DNA of 32,815 nucleotides from an uncultured Clostridia bacterium (lineage in GTDB: Bacteria; Bacillota; Clostridia; Oscillospirales; Ruminococcaceae): contig CALGTU010000115.1 in NCBI GenBank assembly GCA_937901465.1, positions 1 through 32,815 of the forward strand, read 5' to 3'. The notes below the pieces were generated by a model. That model was given only the letters and a program-made list of their open reading frames with translations, made no database searches and was not told where the DNA came from. A program made the translations under genes and the position numbers. Shown piece after piece: positions 1-6,716 of the stretch (the first letter of the stretch is position 1; each line of letters begins with the position of its first letter).

Positions 1-133
1 GTCCGCCGAAAGAAAATGAATTTTCAAAAACAATCAATTTTCAAAAATATACCAAGAATTATACCATAATATGTTGCTGATTGCTATATCTATATTATCC
101 AAAAGATAGTGTTATTTTATAGCTGTCGGCTAT

Positions 134-151
134 ATACTATGTTTAAAGTAT
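134..151. promoter_or_regulatory. Small inverted repeat upstream of the XRE gene
   Basis: ATACT (134-138) and AGTAT (147-151) form a spaced inverted repeat about 20 bases before the start codon of the XRE-type regulator. TATACT at 133-138 could be a -10 element, but no good -35 lies 17 bases upstream. Self-binding by the downstream regulator is a guess from position only. The first 130 bases hold no gene that I can see; they carry a 12-base direct repeat, AATTTTCAAAAA, at 19-30 and 36-47. Confidence 0.25.
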
Positions 152-171
152 GATGAAACGGGGCGGTATGG

Positions 172-483
172 ATGAATCTTAACGAGATAGGCAAAAGAGT
201 AAAGGCTTGCCGAAAAACTATGGGAATATCCCAGGAAAAACTCGCCGAGATGATAAATGTATCATCGCATTATATCTATGAGATAGAGCGAGGAATGAAA
301 TCAATGTCGCTTGAAACGCTCATAAATCTTTCGTCTGCTTTAAATCTTTCAACAGATTATATTCTTTTCGGAAATAAAGAGCAGGATTTTGTTCCGCTTT
401 CAGAACAGCTCAAAAAAATGAACGACGACCAGCGTAAAAGAGCGGAAAGTGCTTTTAAAGCAATATTACCTTATATAAAATAA
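172..483 (+). CDS. XRE-family helix-turn-helix transcriptional regulator
   Basis: A 103-residue cytoplasmic DNA-binding protein made almost entirely of one Cro/C1-type helix-turn-helix domain (about residues 6-66). The typical pattern is visible: IGKRVKACRK for helix 1, then SQEKLAEMINVS, then YIYEIERG, and SLETLINLSSALNLSTDYILFG to close the domain. A short charged C-terminal helix follows and there is no sensor domain. Small regulators of this shape usually bind operators as dimers and often control themselves or a neighbour. The start at 172 is the first ATG giving the full fold; the ATG four bases earlier runs into a stop after four codons. The ribosome site is weak (GGGGCGG). The gene stands alone and ends in its own terminator. 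Its target cannot be told from the sequence. Confidence 0.85.
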   Translation: MNLNEIGKRVKACRKTMGISQEKLAEMINVSSHYIYEIERGMKSMSLETLINLSSALNLSTDYILFGNKEQDFVPLSEQLKKMNDDQRKRAESAFKAILPYIK

Positions 484-522
484 AGGATACCCGAGCGAAA
501 ACTCAGGTACCCTTATTTTTTT
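484..522. terminator. Intrinsic terminator, probably bidirectional
   Basis: An imperfect GC-rich hairpin (GGATACCCGAG ... CTCAGGTACCC, two mismatches) starts right after the XRE stop codon and is followed by a T-rich tract. On the opposite strand it is followed by TTTATTTTAT, so it can also end the leftward feo transcripts. Confidence 0.65.
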
Positions 523-542
523 ATATTGCTATGAAAAGGAGT

Positions 543-704
543 TTATTTTTTATCATTACATCCACAGCCTGATTTTTTCTTCGCGCATTCTTTCGCATAG
601 GGACAACCTATGCATTTCTGTCCGCTTTTTTTTGCACGGTAAAGATAGAATATTATTCCGCCGACAATGGCTATTAAGATAACAATAACAATAATATTTT
701 CCAT
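543..704 (-). CDS. FeoB-associated Cys-rich membrane protein
   Basis: A 53-residue protein read leftward just after feoB (11 bases between them). It has an N-terminal membrane segment (about residues 4-22, rich in Ile and Val), then a short basic stretch and a Cys-rich tail with CIGCPYAKEC and GCGC. This is the layout of the small FeoB-associated Cys-rich membrane proteins encoded beside feoB in many Firmicutes. The tail may bind iron or help the transporter, but the exact role is not established. The start at 704 gives the only frame with this fold. An overlapping leftward frame (556-774) encodes a non-descript basic peptide and is not the gene. Confidence 0.8.
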   Translation of the reverse strand: MENIIVIVILIAIVGGIIFYLYRAKKSGQKCIGCPYAKECAKKKSGCGCNDKK

Positions 705-715
705 AATAAAATCCT

Positions 716-2710
716 TTAGTTTTTAAGTGCGTATTCTTCTTTGAGTTTTTTATTTGTGTTTGCGATAATAACACCTATGATTCCTGCCATAACGAGAACC
801 GCGATAAGTCCTGCTACTGCAGCCTTTACATTGAGCGGATCGCCGACTATGAGTGAACCTATTGTATAGATAAGGTATGAAACTGTATAGCCTGTTGCGA
901 GCTGAAGACCTATTCCGCCCCAGAGCCATTTAGGACTCTTCATTTCCGAGTTCATAGCACCGATTGCCGCAAAGCAGGGTGGTGTATAGAGGTTGAACAT
1001 AAGATAAGCGAGAGCCGCTACCTTTGTTATTGCCATAACGCCTGCAACTTCTGTGCCTGCGCCTTCCATAAGAACAAGTTCTTCTGTATCGATAAGATTT
1101 TCAAGTCCTACAAAGCATACTGCGAGAGTTCCGACAACGTTTTCCTTTGCGATAAAACCTGTAACGGCTGCCGCCGCGAGTTGCCATGAAAGAACACCAA
1201 CGATGGGAACGAGAATATATGCAAAAGGAGATGCGATTGAAGCAAGGATAGACTGGTCTGCGGATTCTGCTACCTCAAAGCTCCATGTGAATGTCTGCAT
1301 AAGCTGAACAACCATATTACAGAGAAGAATGATTGTTGCTGCCTTAACTATGTAAGACCAGCCTCTGCTACACATTGACTTGAATGCGCCCCAGAGTGAA
1401 GGTGCTTTGTATTCGGGGAGTTCTATAATAAAGAATGACTTTCTTGCCTTATGACCTGTGATTTTGTTGATGAGAAGAGCGCCGAGGAAAATGAGAAGAA
1501 TTCCTGCGAAATAAGCGAGGAATGTTACCCAGCCTGCGCCGTCGAAGAATGCACCTGCGAAAAGTGCGATAACGGGAATTTTAGCTCCGCAGGGCATAAA
1601 GGGAGCGAGCATTGCTGTTGCTCTTCTTTCTCTTTCGTTCTTGATAGTTCTACTTGCCATAACGCCGGGAACAGCACATCCTACTGTTATAACAAAAGGA
1701 ATAATCGATTTTCCCGAAAGGCCTACTCTTTTAAAGATAGGGTCAAGAACAACGGCAGCACGGGACATATATCCGCAGTCTTCTAAAAGTGCTATCAAAA
1801 AATACATTACCATAACGAGTGGTAAAAATCCTACAACGGCAACGACACCGCCGATAACGCCGTCAACAAGGATTGCTGAAATAAGAGGATTTGCGTTCTG
1901 GAGAAGTCCTCCTACCCAGCCCTGAAATGCTTCGAGAAGACCGACTAAAAGGTCTGCTACGGGTGTTCCTACCCATACCTGTGAAATCTGGAAAACGAGG
2001 AACATAACGAGTGCGAAAATCGGAATACCGAGCCATTTGTTTGTAAGGATATCGTCTATCTTGTCGCCTATGTTCTTATCTTTTGTAAGAATTTTTCTTT
2101 CTTCAACTTCGTCGACAATTTTATTTACAAATTCAAAACGCTTTTTATCCGCTGATTCAACGGCTGATTTGTCGCTAAGGTCGATATTACCCTCTGTGTA
2201 GGGTGCTGACTGTGATTTGCCTATCTGATTAACGGCTGTTTCAATAAGTTCTTTAAGACCATTTGATGATGTTGAAACTGTATTGACAACGGGGCAACCG
2301 AGTTTTGCTGACAAAGCTGTCGCATCGATATTTGTTTCTTTCTTCTCGTTTATGTCGCTTTTATTGAGTGCTACAACCATAGGGATTCCGAGTTCCAAAA
2401 GCTGTGTTGTGAAGAAAAGGCTTCGGCTTAAGTTTGTAGCGTCAACTATATTTATAATAACATCGGGATTTTCTTCTTTTACATAAGCGCTTGTGATACT
2501 TTCTTCACTTGTGAAGGGGGACATTGAGTAAGCGCCGGGAAGGTCAACAGCTATTATCTGTTCGTTTCCCGAATATACTTTTTTTATAAGATGTTCTTTC
2601 TTATCAACGGTAACACCCGCCCAGTTTCCTACCTTTTCATTACTTCCCGTAAGGGCGTTATACATTGTTGTCTTTCCTGAGTTGGGGTTACCCGTAAGGG
2701 CGATTCTCAT
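716..2710 (-). CDS. feoB: Ferrous iron transport protein B
   Basis: A 664-residue inner-membrane Fe(II) uptake protein. Residues 1-160 are a G-protein-like domain: the P-loop GNPNSGKTT at 7-15, the switch region WAGVTVDKKE, DLPGAY for G3 and NKSD for G4. A helical GDI-like linker follows, then membrane-spanning Gate regions with FLPLVMVMYFLIALLEDCGYMSR-type motifs and a conserved GCAVPGVMASR segment. Length is within the usual range and all key motifs are present, so it should be functional. The start at 2710 has a strong upstream AGGAGG. It lies downstream of feoA on the same strand. A terminator-like hairpin and a second operator sit between the two genes, so feoB may have some separate control. 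Confidence 0.97.
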   Translation of the reverse strand: MRIALTGNPNSGKTTMYNALTGSNEKVGNWAGVTVDKKEHLIKKVYSGNEQIIAVDLPGAYSMSPFTSEESITSAYVKEENPDVIINIVDATNLSRSLFFTTQLLELGIPMVVALNKSDINEKKETNIDATALSAKLGCPVVNTVSTSSNGLKELIETAVNQIGKSQSAPYTEGNIDLSDKSAVESADKKRFEFVNKIVDEVEERKILTKDKNIGDKIDDILTNKWLGIPIFALVMFLVFQISQVWVGTPVADLLVGLLEAFQGWVGGLLQNANPLISAILVDGVIGGVVAVVGFLPLVMVMYFLIALLEDCGYMSRAAVVLDPIFKRVGLSGKSIIPFVITVGCAVPGVMASRTIKNERERRATAMLAPFMPCGAKIPVIALFAGAFFDGAGWVTFLAYFAGILLIFLGALLINKITGHKARKSFFIIELPEYKAPSLWGAFKSMCSRGWSYIVKAATIILLCNMVVQLMQTFTWSFEVAESADQSILASIASPFAYILVPIVGVLSWQLAAAAVTGFIAKENVVGTLAVCFVGLENLIDTEELVLMEGAGTEVAGVMAITKVAALAYLMFNLYTPPCFAAIGAMNSEMKSPKWLWGGIGLQLATGYTVSYLIYTIGSLIVGDPLNVKAAVAGLIAVLVMAGIIGVIIANTNKKLKEEYALKN

Positions 2711-2767
2711 AAAATTTCCTCCTTATTATATTTACACAAAATCTTTTCAGATATTTTAAACTTTTTG

Positions 2768-2783
2768 GTTAGCATAGACTAAC
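2768..2783. promoter_or_regulatory. Iron-regulator operator upstream of feoB (GTTAG-N6-CTAAC)
   Basis: A palindrome GTTAG-N6-CTAAC lies in the feoA-feoB gap. Read on the minus strand it matches the site in front of feoA almost base for base (AGTTAG, then TGCTAA). TTAG/CTAA half-sites are typical of DtxR/IdeR/MntR-family metal repressors, so metal-responsive repression is likely; which protein binds is inference. Confidence 0.6.
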
Positions 2784-2790
2784 TGTTCTT

Positions 2791-2817
2791 TAAAAATAAT
2801 CGGCAGATTTCTCTGCC
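2791..2817 (-). terminator. Hairpin with T-rich tail between feoA and feoB
   Basis: On the minus strand GGCAGA-GAAA-TCTGCC is followed by GATTATTTTTA. It starts seven bases past the feoA stop codon. The short stem suggests a partial terminator that lowers feoB transcription relative to feoA. Confidence 0.5.
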
Positions 2818-2824
2818 CTTTTCA

Positions 2825-3037
2825 TCAGACGATAATTGCCTCGGCGAGCTGATTGTCGATACTGTATCTTGCGTCTTTAACAGAAACTGTACAACCGCCT
2901 TTGCGATGAGTTACAACAGTTATCTTTTCGCCGTCATAACAACCGAGTGAGAATAAGAACGCGTTGAGTTCTTCATCATCAGTATTTATCTGTTTGATGA
3001 TATATTCTTTTCCTTCGATAGCTTCTTTCAGATTCAT
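2825..3037 (-). CDS. feoA: Ferrous iron transport protein A
   Basis: A 70-residue cytoplasmic SH3-like beta-barrel protein of the FeoA family, which acts with FeoB in Fe(II) uptake. Visible family traits are the N-terminal MNLKEAIEGKEYIIKQI strand region, the LFSLGCYDGEKITVV core and the final VKDARYSIDNQLAEAIIV with the conserved small residues of the last strands. Length is normal. The start at 3037 follows GGTGGA at a suitable distance. It is the first gene of the leftward feo block and carries a strong sigma-A promoter and a metal-repressor-like operator directly upstream. Confidence 0.93.
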   Translation of the reverse strand: MNLKEAIEGKEYIIKQINTDDEELNAFLFSLGCYDGEKITVVTHRKGGCTVSVKDARYSIDNQLAEAIIV

Positions 3038-3075
3038 ATCTATTCCACCATATACCTGATTATGATTATGTTTGA

Positions 3076-3091
3076 ATTAGCACAAGCTAAC
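3076..3091. promoter_or_regulatory. Iron-regulator operator upstream of feoA (GTTAG-N6-CTAAT)
   Basis: On the minus strand the site reads GTTAGCTTGTGCTAAT, the same layout as the feoB site. It begins 16 bases downstream of the -10 box, so a bound repressor would cover the transcription start region. Binding by a DtxR-family regulator is inferred from half-site sequence and gene context. Confidence 0.65.
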
Positions 3092-3106
3092 TCTTTACCA
3101 TATTGC

Positions 3107-3135
3107 ATTATATACCTGATTTTACAGTTTGTCAA
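3107..3135 (-). promoter_or_regulatory. Sigma-A promoter of feoA
   Basis: On the minus strand TTGACA (3130-3135) and TATAAT (3107-3112) are separated by exactly 17 bases, a perfect consensus promoter. The operator lies just downstream. The 11-base segment TATACCTGATT occurs twice, at 3051-3061 and 3111-3121, exactly 60 bases apart. Confidence 0.85.
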
Positions 3136-3627
3136 GAGTTTTTTGGAAAAATTTTTCGGTTTTTTGAAAAAATCCCTTGTTTTCGGGGAATTTTTTATTT
3201 CCCGACCTTTTAGTGTCCGCAAAATTTCTCTGAACTGCCCTTTTTCGAGGATTTTTTTCTGACAAAACGGAAAAACGATGTGGTATTATGATGTAGTAAC
3301 ATCATCTTTACCCATGAAAAGAAAAATTTCTTTTCATGATATTTTATCGTTTGTTTTTCATACTCTGATTTTTATTGATTTTTTATCCGAAAAACATCAT
3401 CTTACCCTATCATCAAAGGGGTGTTTTTATGCCGAAAATATCGGGGTATTTTTCGGGACAGTAAAGAAAAAAGATTGCGGAAATACGCGGTTTGTTCTGA
3501 TTATACAGCCTTTTTTAAAGGGTGAAAAACAAGGCTTTTTCAGAGGGCATAAAACGGGACTCTGAAGATATCACGAAAGAGCATAAATCCGATGATAAAA
3601 CAGGCTTCAAATCGGGACAAATTCTCC
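3136..3627. other. Gene-poor region with inverted and direct repeats
   Basis: No convincing gene is seen here. A rightward frame (3278-3565) has no good ribosome site and an aromatic, low-complexity sequence, so I do not call it. The region holds a 26-base inverted repeat with 12-base perfect arms (CATGAAAAGAAA, 3313-3338). It also has two copies of ACATCATCTT(T)ACCC (about 3299 and 3394-3407), a small GATGT-N4-ACATC palindrome near 3290, and a CCGAAAA/TTTTCGG hairpin near 3433-3457. Confidence 0.5.
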
Positions 3628-3656
3628 TTGCAATATAACTTTTTTTATGCTATAAT
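3628..3656 (+). promoter_or_regulatory. Sigma-A promoter of the Nudix gene
   Basis: TTGCAA (3628-3633), 17-base spacer, TATAAT (3651-3656). It leaves an untranslated leader of about 80 bases before the start codon at 3744. Confidence 0.75.
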
Positions 3657-3743
3657 TAGTATGAATAGGATTATACCTTTAAAATGGGGTGTAAGTATCC
3701 AAATCTGAAAAGCACTAAATCGGGTGCATGAAAGGACAAGAAA

Positions 3744-4157
3744 ATGCAGTATGAAAAATCCTGCGGTGCGATAGTTTACCGCAAATTTCACGGCAACACA
3801 GAAATCCTGCTGATAAAACATGTAAACAGCGGGCATTGGTCTTTCCCCAAGGGACATGTTGAAGAAGGCGAAACCGAAGAAGAAACCGCTCTTCGCGAAG
3901 TTAAAGAAGAAACAGGAATCGATATCTTGGTTGACACCTCTTTCAGAGAAACAGTTCAGTATTATCCCAGAAAGGATACACAGAAGGTTGTTGTTTACTT
4001 CCTCGGAAAAGCAAGAAACTATGATTTTGTTCCCCAGGAAGAAGAAATCGCAGCAATCAAATGGGTTGAAATCGGCAACGCTGCCGCTATGCTGACCTAT
4101 GAAAACGATAAAACCATAGTTGCCAAGGCAAAGGTTGAAATCAAAAACAAAATATGA
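3744..4157 (+). CDS. Nudix hydrolase, Ap4A hydrolase-like
   Basis: A 137-residue cytoplasmic hydrolase. The full Nudix box lies at residues 37-59 (G-H-V-E-E-G ... R-E-V-K-E-E-T-G-I), with all the Glu residues that bind the metal present. The N-terminal CGAIVYRK and WSFPKGHVE are typical of small Nudix enzymes that split dinucleoside polyphosphates such as Ap4A. The substrate is not proven by sequence, since other nucleoside diphosphate derivatives are possible. Start at 3744 follows AAAGGA. The gene has its own promoter and ends in a hairpin, so it is a single-gene unit in front of nadB. It is too short to be the NAD regulator NrtR, having no winged-helix domain. Confidence 0.9.
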   Translation: MQYEKSCGAIVYRKFHGNTEILLIKHVNSGHWSFPKGHVEEGETEEETALREVKEETGIDILVDTSFRETVQYYPRKDTQKVVVYFLGKARNYDFVPQEEEIAAIKWVEIGNAAAMLTYENDKTIVAKAKVEIKNKI

Positions 4158-4163
4158 TTTTAA

Positions 4164-4200
4164 AAGGCAGCCTTAAGAGTGTTTTCGGCTGCCTTACCTT
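4164..4200 (+). terminator. Terminator-like hairpin after the Nudix gene
   Basis: AAGGCAGCC and GGCTGCCTT form a perfect 9-base stem with a 14-base loop just after the stop codon. The T tract that follows is short and interrupted (ACCTTTT), so termination may be partial. Confidence 0.6.
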
Positions 4201-4233
4201 TTACAATCTGTAATAAGAAACCTATTTTAAACA

Positions 4234-4331
4234 GGGGTAGTTTTCCCCTTAAAACAGGCTTTTCTGCCATTTTTATTGTTGAAAACTATGATTTTTGGGG
4301 TAGTTTTCAACTGTTTCAACAGGTTTTCAAC
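4234..4331. promoter_or_regulatory. Cluster of repeats upstream of nadB, candidate operator array
   Basis: This stretch in the 227-base gap before nadB is full of related short repeats. GTTGAAAACTA (4278-4288) and TAGTTTTCAAC (4301-4311) form an 11-base perfect inverted repeat. A further GTTTTCAAC lies at 4323-4331, exactly 20 bases after the one at 4303. CTGTTTCAACAG between them is also palindromic. GGGGTAGTTTTC occurs at 4234 and again at 4297, the first as part of a GGGG/CCCC hairpin. The pattern fits cooperative binding of a repressor on one face of the helix. It does not look like the NiaR motif as I recall it. A clear promoter is not obvious. Confidence 0.5.
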
Positions 4332-4384
4332 AATTTTTTATAACAAAAAACTACTATTTTTTCCGTTTTACAAGGAGAGTAAAT

Positions 4385-5845
4385 ATGGATAATTTTAATT
4401 TTGATGTCGTTATAGCAGGCGCGGGCGCAGGGGGACTTTATACCGCAATAAACCTTCCCTCAAGCCTTAATATTCTTATTTTATCCAAAAAGGAACTTAC
4501 ACTCTGCAACTCCTCTCTCGCACAGGGGGGAATTGCTGCTGTTTATAACCCAGAAGACGACGACACAACACAGCTTCATACAAACGACACCCTTATAGCA
4601 GGGGGATTCAGAAACAACACAGAAACTGTTAAGATTCTCGTTAACAGTGCTGCGGAAGAGATTGAAAAAATCATCTCTTATGGTGTTGATTTTGATAAAA
4701 ACCCCGACGGTTCACTTCACAGAACATTAGAGGGCGGACACTGCCGAAACAGAATCTTTCATCATAAGGATTCAACGGGCGCAGAACTTGTCAACAAGCT
4801 TTCAGCGAAAGTAAAGACTCTTTCAAATGTAACACTCTGGGAAAACGCCGTTGTTTCTGACATAAAAGAAACCGAAACGGGATTTTCATTTGATATACTG
4901 AGAGAAGACGAAAGAGTGAATGTTGCCTCGCATTTCGCAGTTATCGCAACGGGCGGAATAGGAAGAGTTTATGAATACACAACAAACTCTGCTATCTCAA
5001 CGGGCGACGGAATCGCAATGGCTTACAGAATGGGTGCTACAATACAGAATCTTAAACTCATTCAGTTCCACCCGACAGCTTTCAACGATTTTTCACAGAG
5101 AGAATGTTTTCTTTTATCAGAATCTCTTCGTGGTGAGGGCGCATATCTTCTTAACTGTAATATGGAAAGATTTATGCATAGATATGACGACAGATTAGAA
5201 CTCGCGCCCCGTGATGTTGTTTCACATTCTATCATTGAAGAAAGCAGAAAAACGGGCTCTAAAAAGTTCTTCCTTGATATATCATATCAGGACGCTGAAG
5301 AGGTTAAAGCTAGATTTCCTATGATATATAAAAATCTTCTCGAAAACGGCTATGATTTAACTAAAGAACCTATCCCCGTTTATCCTTGTCAGCATTATTT
5401 AATGGGCGGAATAGACGTTGATAAATTCGGCAGAACATCAATAGCGGGACTTTATGCTGTAGGTGAATGTTCACACACAGGCGTTCACGGAAACAACCGT
5501 CTTGCAAGTAATTCGCTTTTGGAAGCGCTCGTTTTCTCCAACAGAGTAGCAGAAGATATCAAGGAAAAGATGGGCGACGCTCCCGAAGAATTTACCCATT
5601 ATGAATTCGAAAGAAGTAAAGACGGCGAAGAACTTCCTACAGGACTTCGGACAGAAATCCGTCATATAATGCAGTCAACTTATTTTGTAATCCCCGAAAG
5701 CAAAGAGGCTTTGCTTAAAGGCTTTGAAAGAGTTAAGGAAATAAAGGGAATACTTGATAAAGAAACTTTCGCTCTTTCAAGGGATTATATCGAGGCAAGG
5801 TCGCTTGCTACTATCGCTTATATCATTTTAAAAGAAGTTATTTAA
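4385..5845 (+). CDS. nadB: L-aspartate oxidase
   Basis: A 486-residue FAD enzyme that oxidises L-aspartate to iminoaspartate, the first step of de novo NAD synthesis. Fumarate or oxygen serves as acceptor; fumarate is likely in an anaerobe. The FAD-binding VVIAGAGAGGLYTAINL starts at residue 9. SSLAQGGIAAV, EGGHCRNRIFHHKDSTGAELV, the RGEGAYLLN active-site segment and GVHGNNRLASNSLLEALVF near the C-terminal side are all family marks. It is somewhat shorter than the E. coli enzyme (about 540), mainly in the C-terminal helical part. Start at 4385 follows AAGGAG. It is first in the operon nadB-nadC-murL-murD2. The usual partner nadA (quinolinate synthase) is not in the window. Confidence 0.95.
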   Translation: MDNFNFDVVIAGAGAGGLYTAINLPSSLNILILSKKELTLCNSSLAQGGIAAVYNPEDDDTTQLHTNDTLIAGGFRNNTETVKILVNSAAEEIEKIISYGVDFDKNPDGSLHRTLEGGHCRNRIFHHKDSTGAELVNKLSAKVKTLSNVTLWENAVVSDIKETETGFSFDILREDERVNVASHFAVIATGGIGRVYEYTTNSAISTGDGIAMAYRMGATIQNLKLIQFHPTAFNDFSQRECFLLSESLRGEGAYLLNCNMERFMHRYDDRLELAPRDVVSHSIIEESRKTGSKKFFLDISYQDAEEVKARFPMIYKNLLENGYDLTKEPIPVYPCQHYLMGGIDVDKFGRTSIAGLYAVGECSHTGVHGNNRLASNSLLEALVFSNRVAEDIKEKMGDAPEEFTHYEFERSKDGEELPTGLRTEIRHIMQSTYFVIPESKEALLKGFERVKEIKGILDKETFALSRDYIEARSLATIAYIILKEVI

Positions 5846-5862
5846 GAAAGGATTTTCAGATT

Positions 5863-6702
5863 ATGAATCTTCCACAGAATTATATTGACGATATTATCAT
5901 AACAGCTTTAAAAGAAGACATAAACTATATTGATGTTACAACAGATTATTTAATCGACGACGACAGCGTTTCAGAGGCTTATTATGTAGCCAAGGACGAC
6001 GGTGTTTTATGCGGAATCGATATCGCTAAAAGAGTGTTTATGCTCCTTGATGACACACTTGTTTTCGACACAAAAATAAAAGACGGTGAAAAGGTTAAAA
6101 AGGGCGATATAATAGCAGAAATGAAAGGCTCAACAAAGACACTTTTAAAGGGCGAAAGAACAGCTTTAAACCTTTTACAGCACCTTTCAGGAATAGCTTC
6201 TGCTACTAACCGCTGTGTTGAAAAGGTCAAGGGAACAAGAGCACAGATTACAGACACAAGAAAGACACTCCCCGGTCTTCGTGCTTTACAGAAATACGCA
6301 GTTACAGTAGGCGGAGGAAAAAATCATCGCTTTAACCTTTCAGACGGTGCTATGCTTAAAGATAACCATATCGACGCAGGCGGTGGAATTCCACAGACTA
6401 TTTCAAAACTCAGAAATAAAATCGGTCATATGGTTAAAATAGAAGTTGAAGTAAGAAATCTCTCTGAACTCAAAGACGCTATCGAAGCCGGTGCTGACAT
6501 AATAATGCTCGATAATATGTCTTATGATGAAATGCGTGAAGCAGTCAAGATAAACGACGGCAGACGCCTTTTGGAAGCCAGCGGAAATGTTACCGAAGAA
6601 AACATAAGAGATGTTGCCGAAACAGGCGTTGATATTATTTCTCTCGGCGCTCTTACCCACTCTGTAAAATGCTTTGATATTTCAATGAAAATCAGAAAAT
6701 AG
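5863..6702 (+). CDS. nadC: Nicotinate-nucleotide pyrophosphorylase (carboxylating)
   Basis: A 279-residue quinolinate phosphoribosyltransferase. It condenses quinolinate with PRPP and releases CO2 to give nicotinate mononucleotide. The family core is clear: ERTALNLLQHLSGIAS, DTRKTLPGLRALQKYAV, VGGGKNHRFNLSDGAMLKDNH, and VEVEVRNLSELKDAIEAGADIIMLDN-type strands of the alpha/beta barrel, ending ISLGALTHS. Length is normal. It starts 17 bases after nadB with AAAGGA upstream, so it is co-transcribed. Quinolinate must come from NadA encoded elsewhere or from another source. Confidence 0.96.
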   Translation: MNLPQNYIDDIIITALKEDINYIDVTTDYLIDDDSVSEAYYVAKDDGVLCGIDIAKRVFMLLDDTLVFDTKIKDGEKVKKGDIIAEMKGSTKTLLKGERTALNLLQHLSGIASATNRCVEKVKGTRAQITDTRKTLPGLRALQKYAVTVGGGKNHRFNLSDGAMLKDNHIDAGGGIPQTISKLRNKIGHMVKIEVEVRNLSELKDAIEAGADIIMLDNMSYDEMREAVKINDGRRLLEASGNVTEENIRDVAETGVDIISLGALTHSVKCFDISMKIRK

Positions 6703-6716
6703 TTAAGGAGTTTTTT

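Noticed and set aside
556..774. Leftward frame overlapping the end of feoB
   Set aside because: It lies over the start of the clearly coding FeoB-associated protein in another frame; its product is a basic, non-descript peptide with no ribosome site.
3278..3565. Rightward frame of 95 codons
   Set aside because: No good ribosome site, low-complexity aromatic product, and the internal perfect inverted repeat explains part of its sequence.
3744..4157. Nudix gene as an NAD regulator (NrtR) for nadBC
   Set aside because: It has only the Nudix domain, with a complete catalytic box and no winged-helix DNA-binding part.
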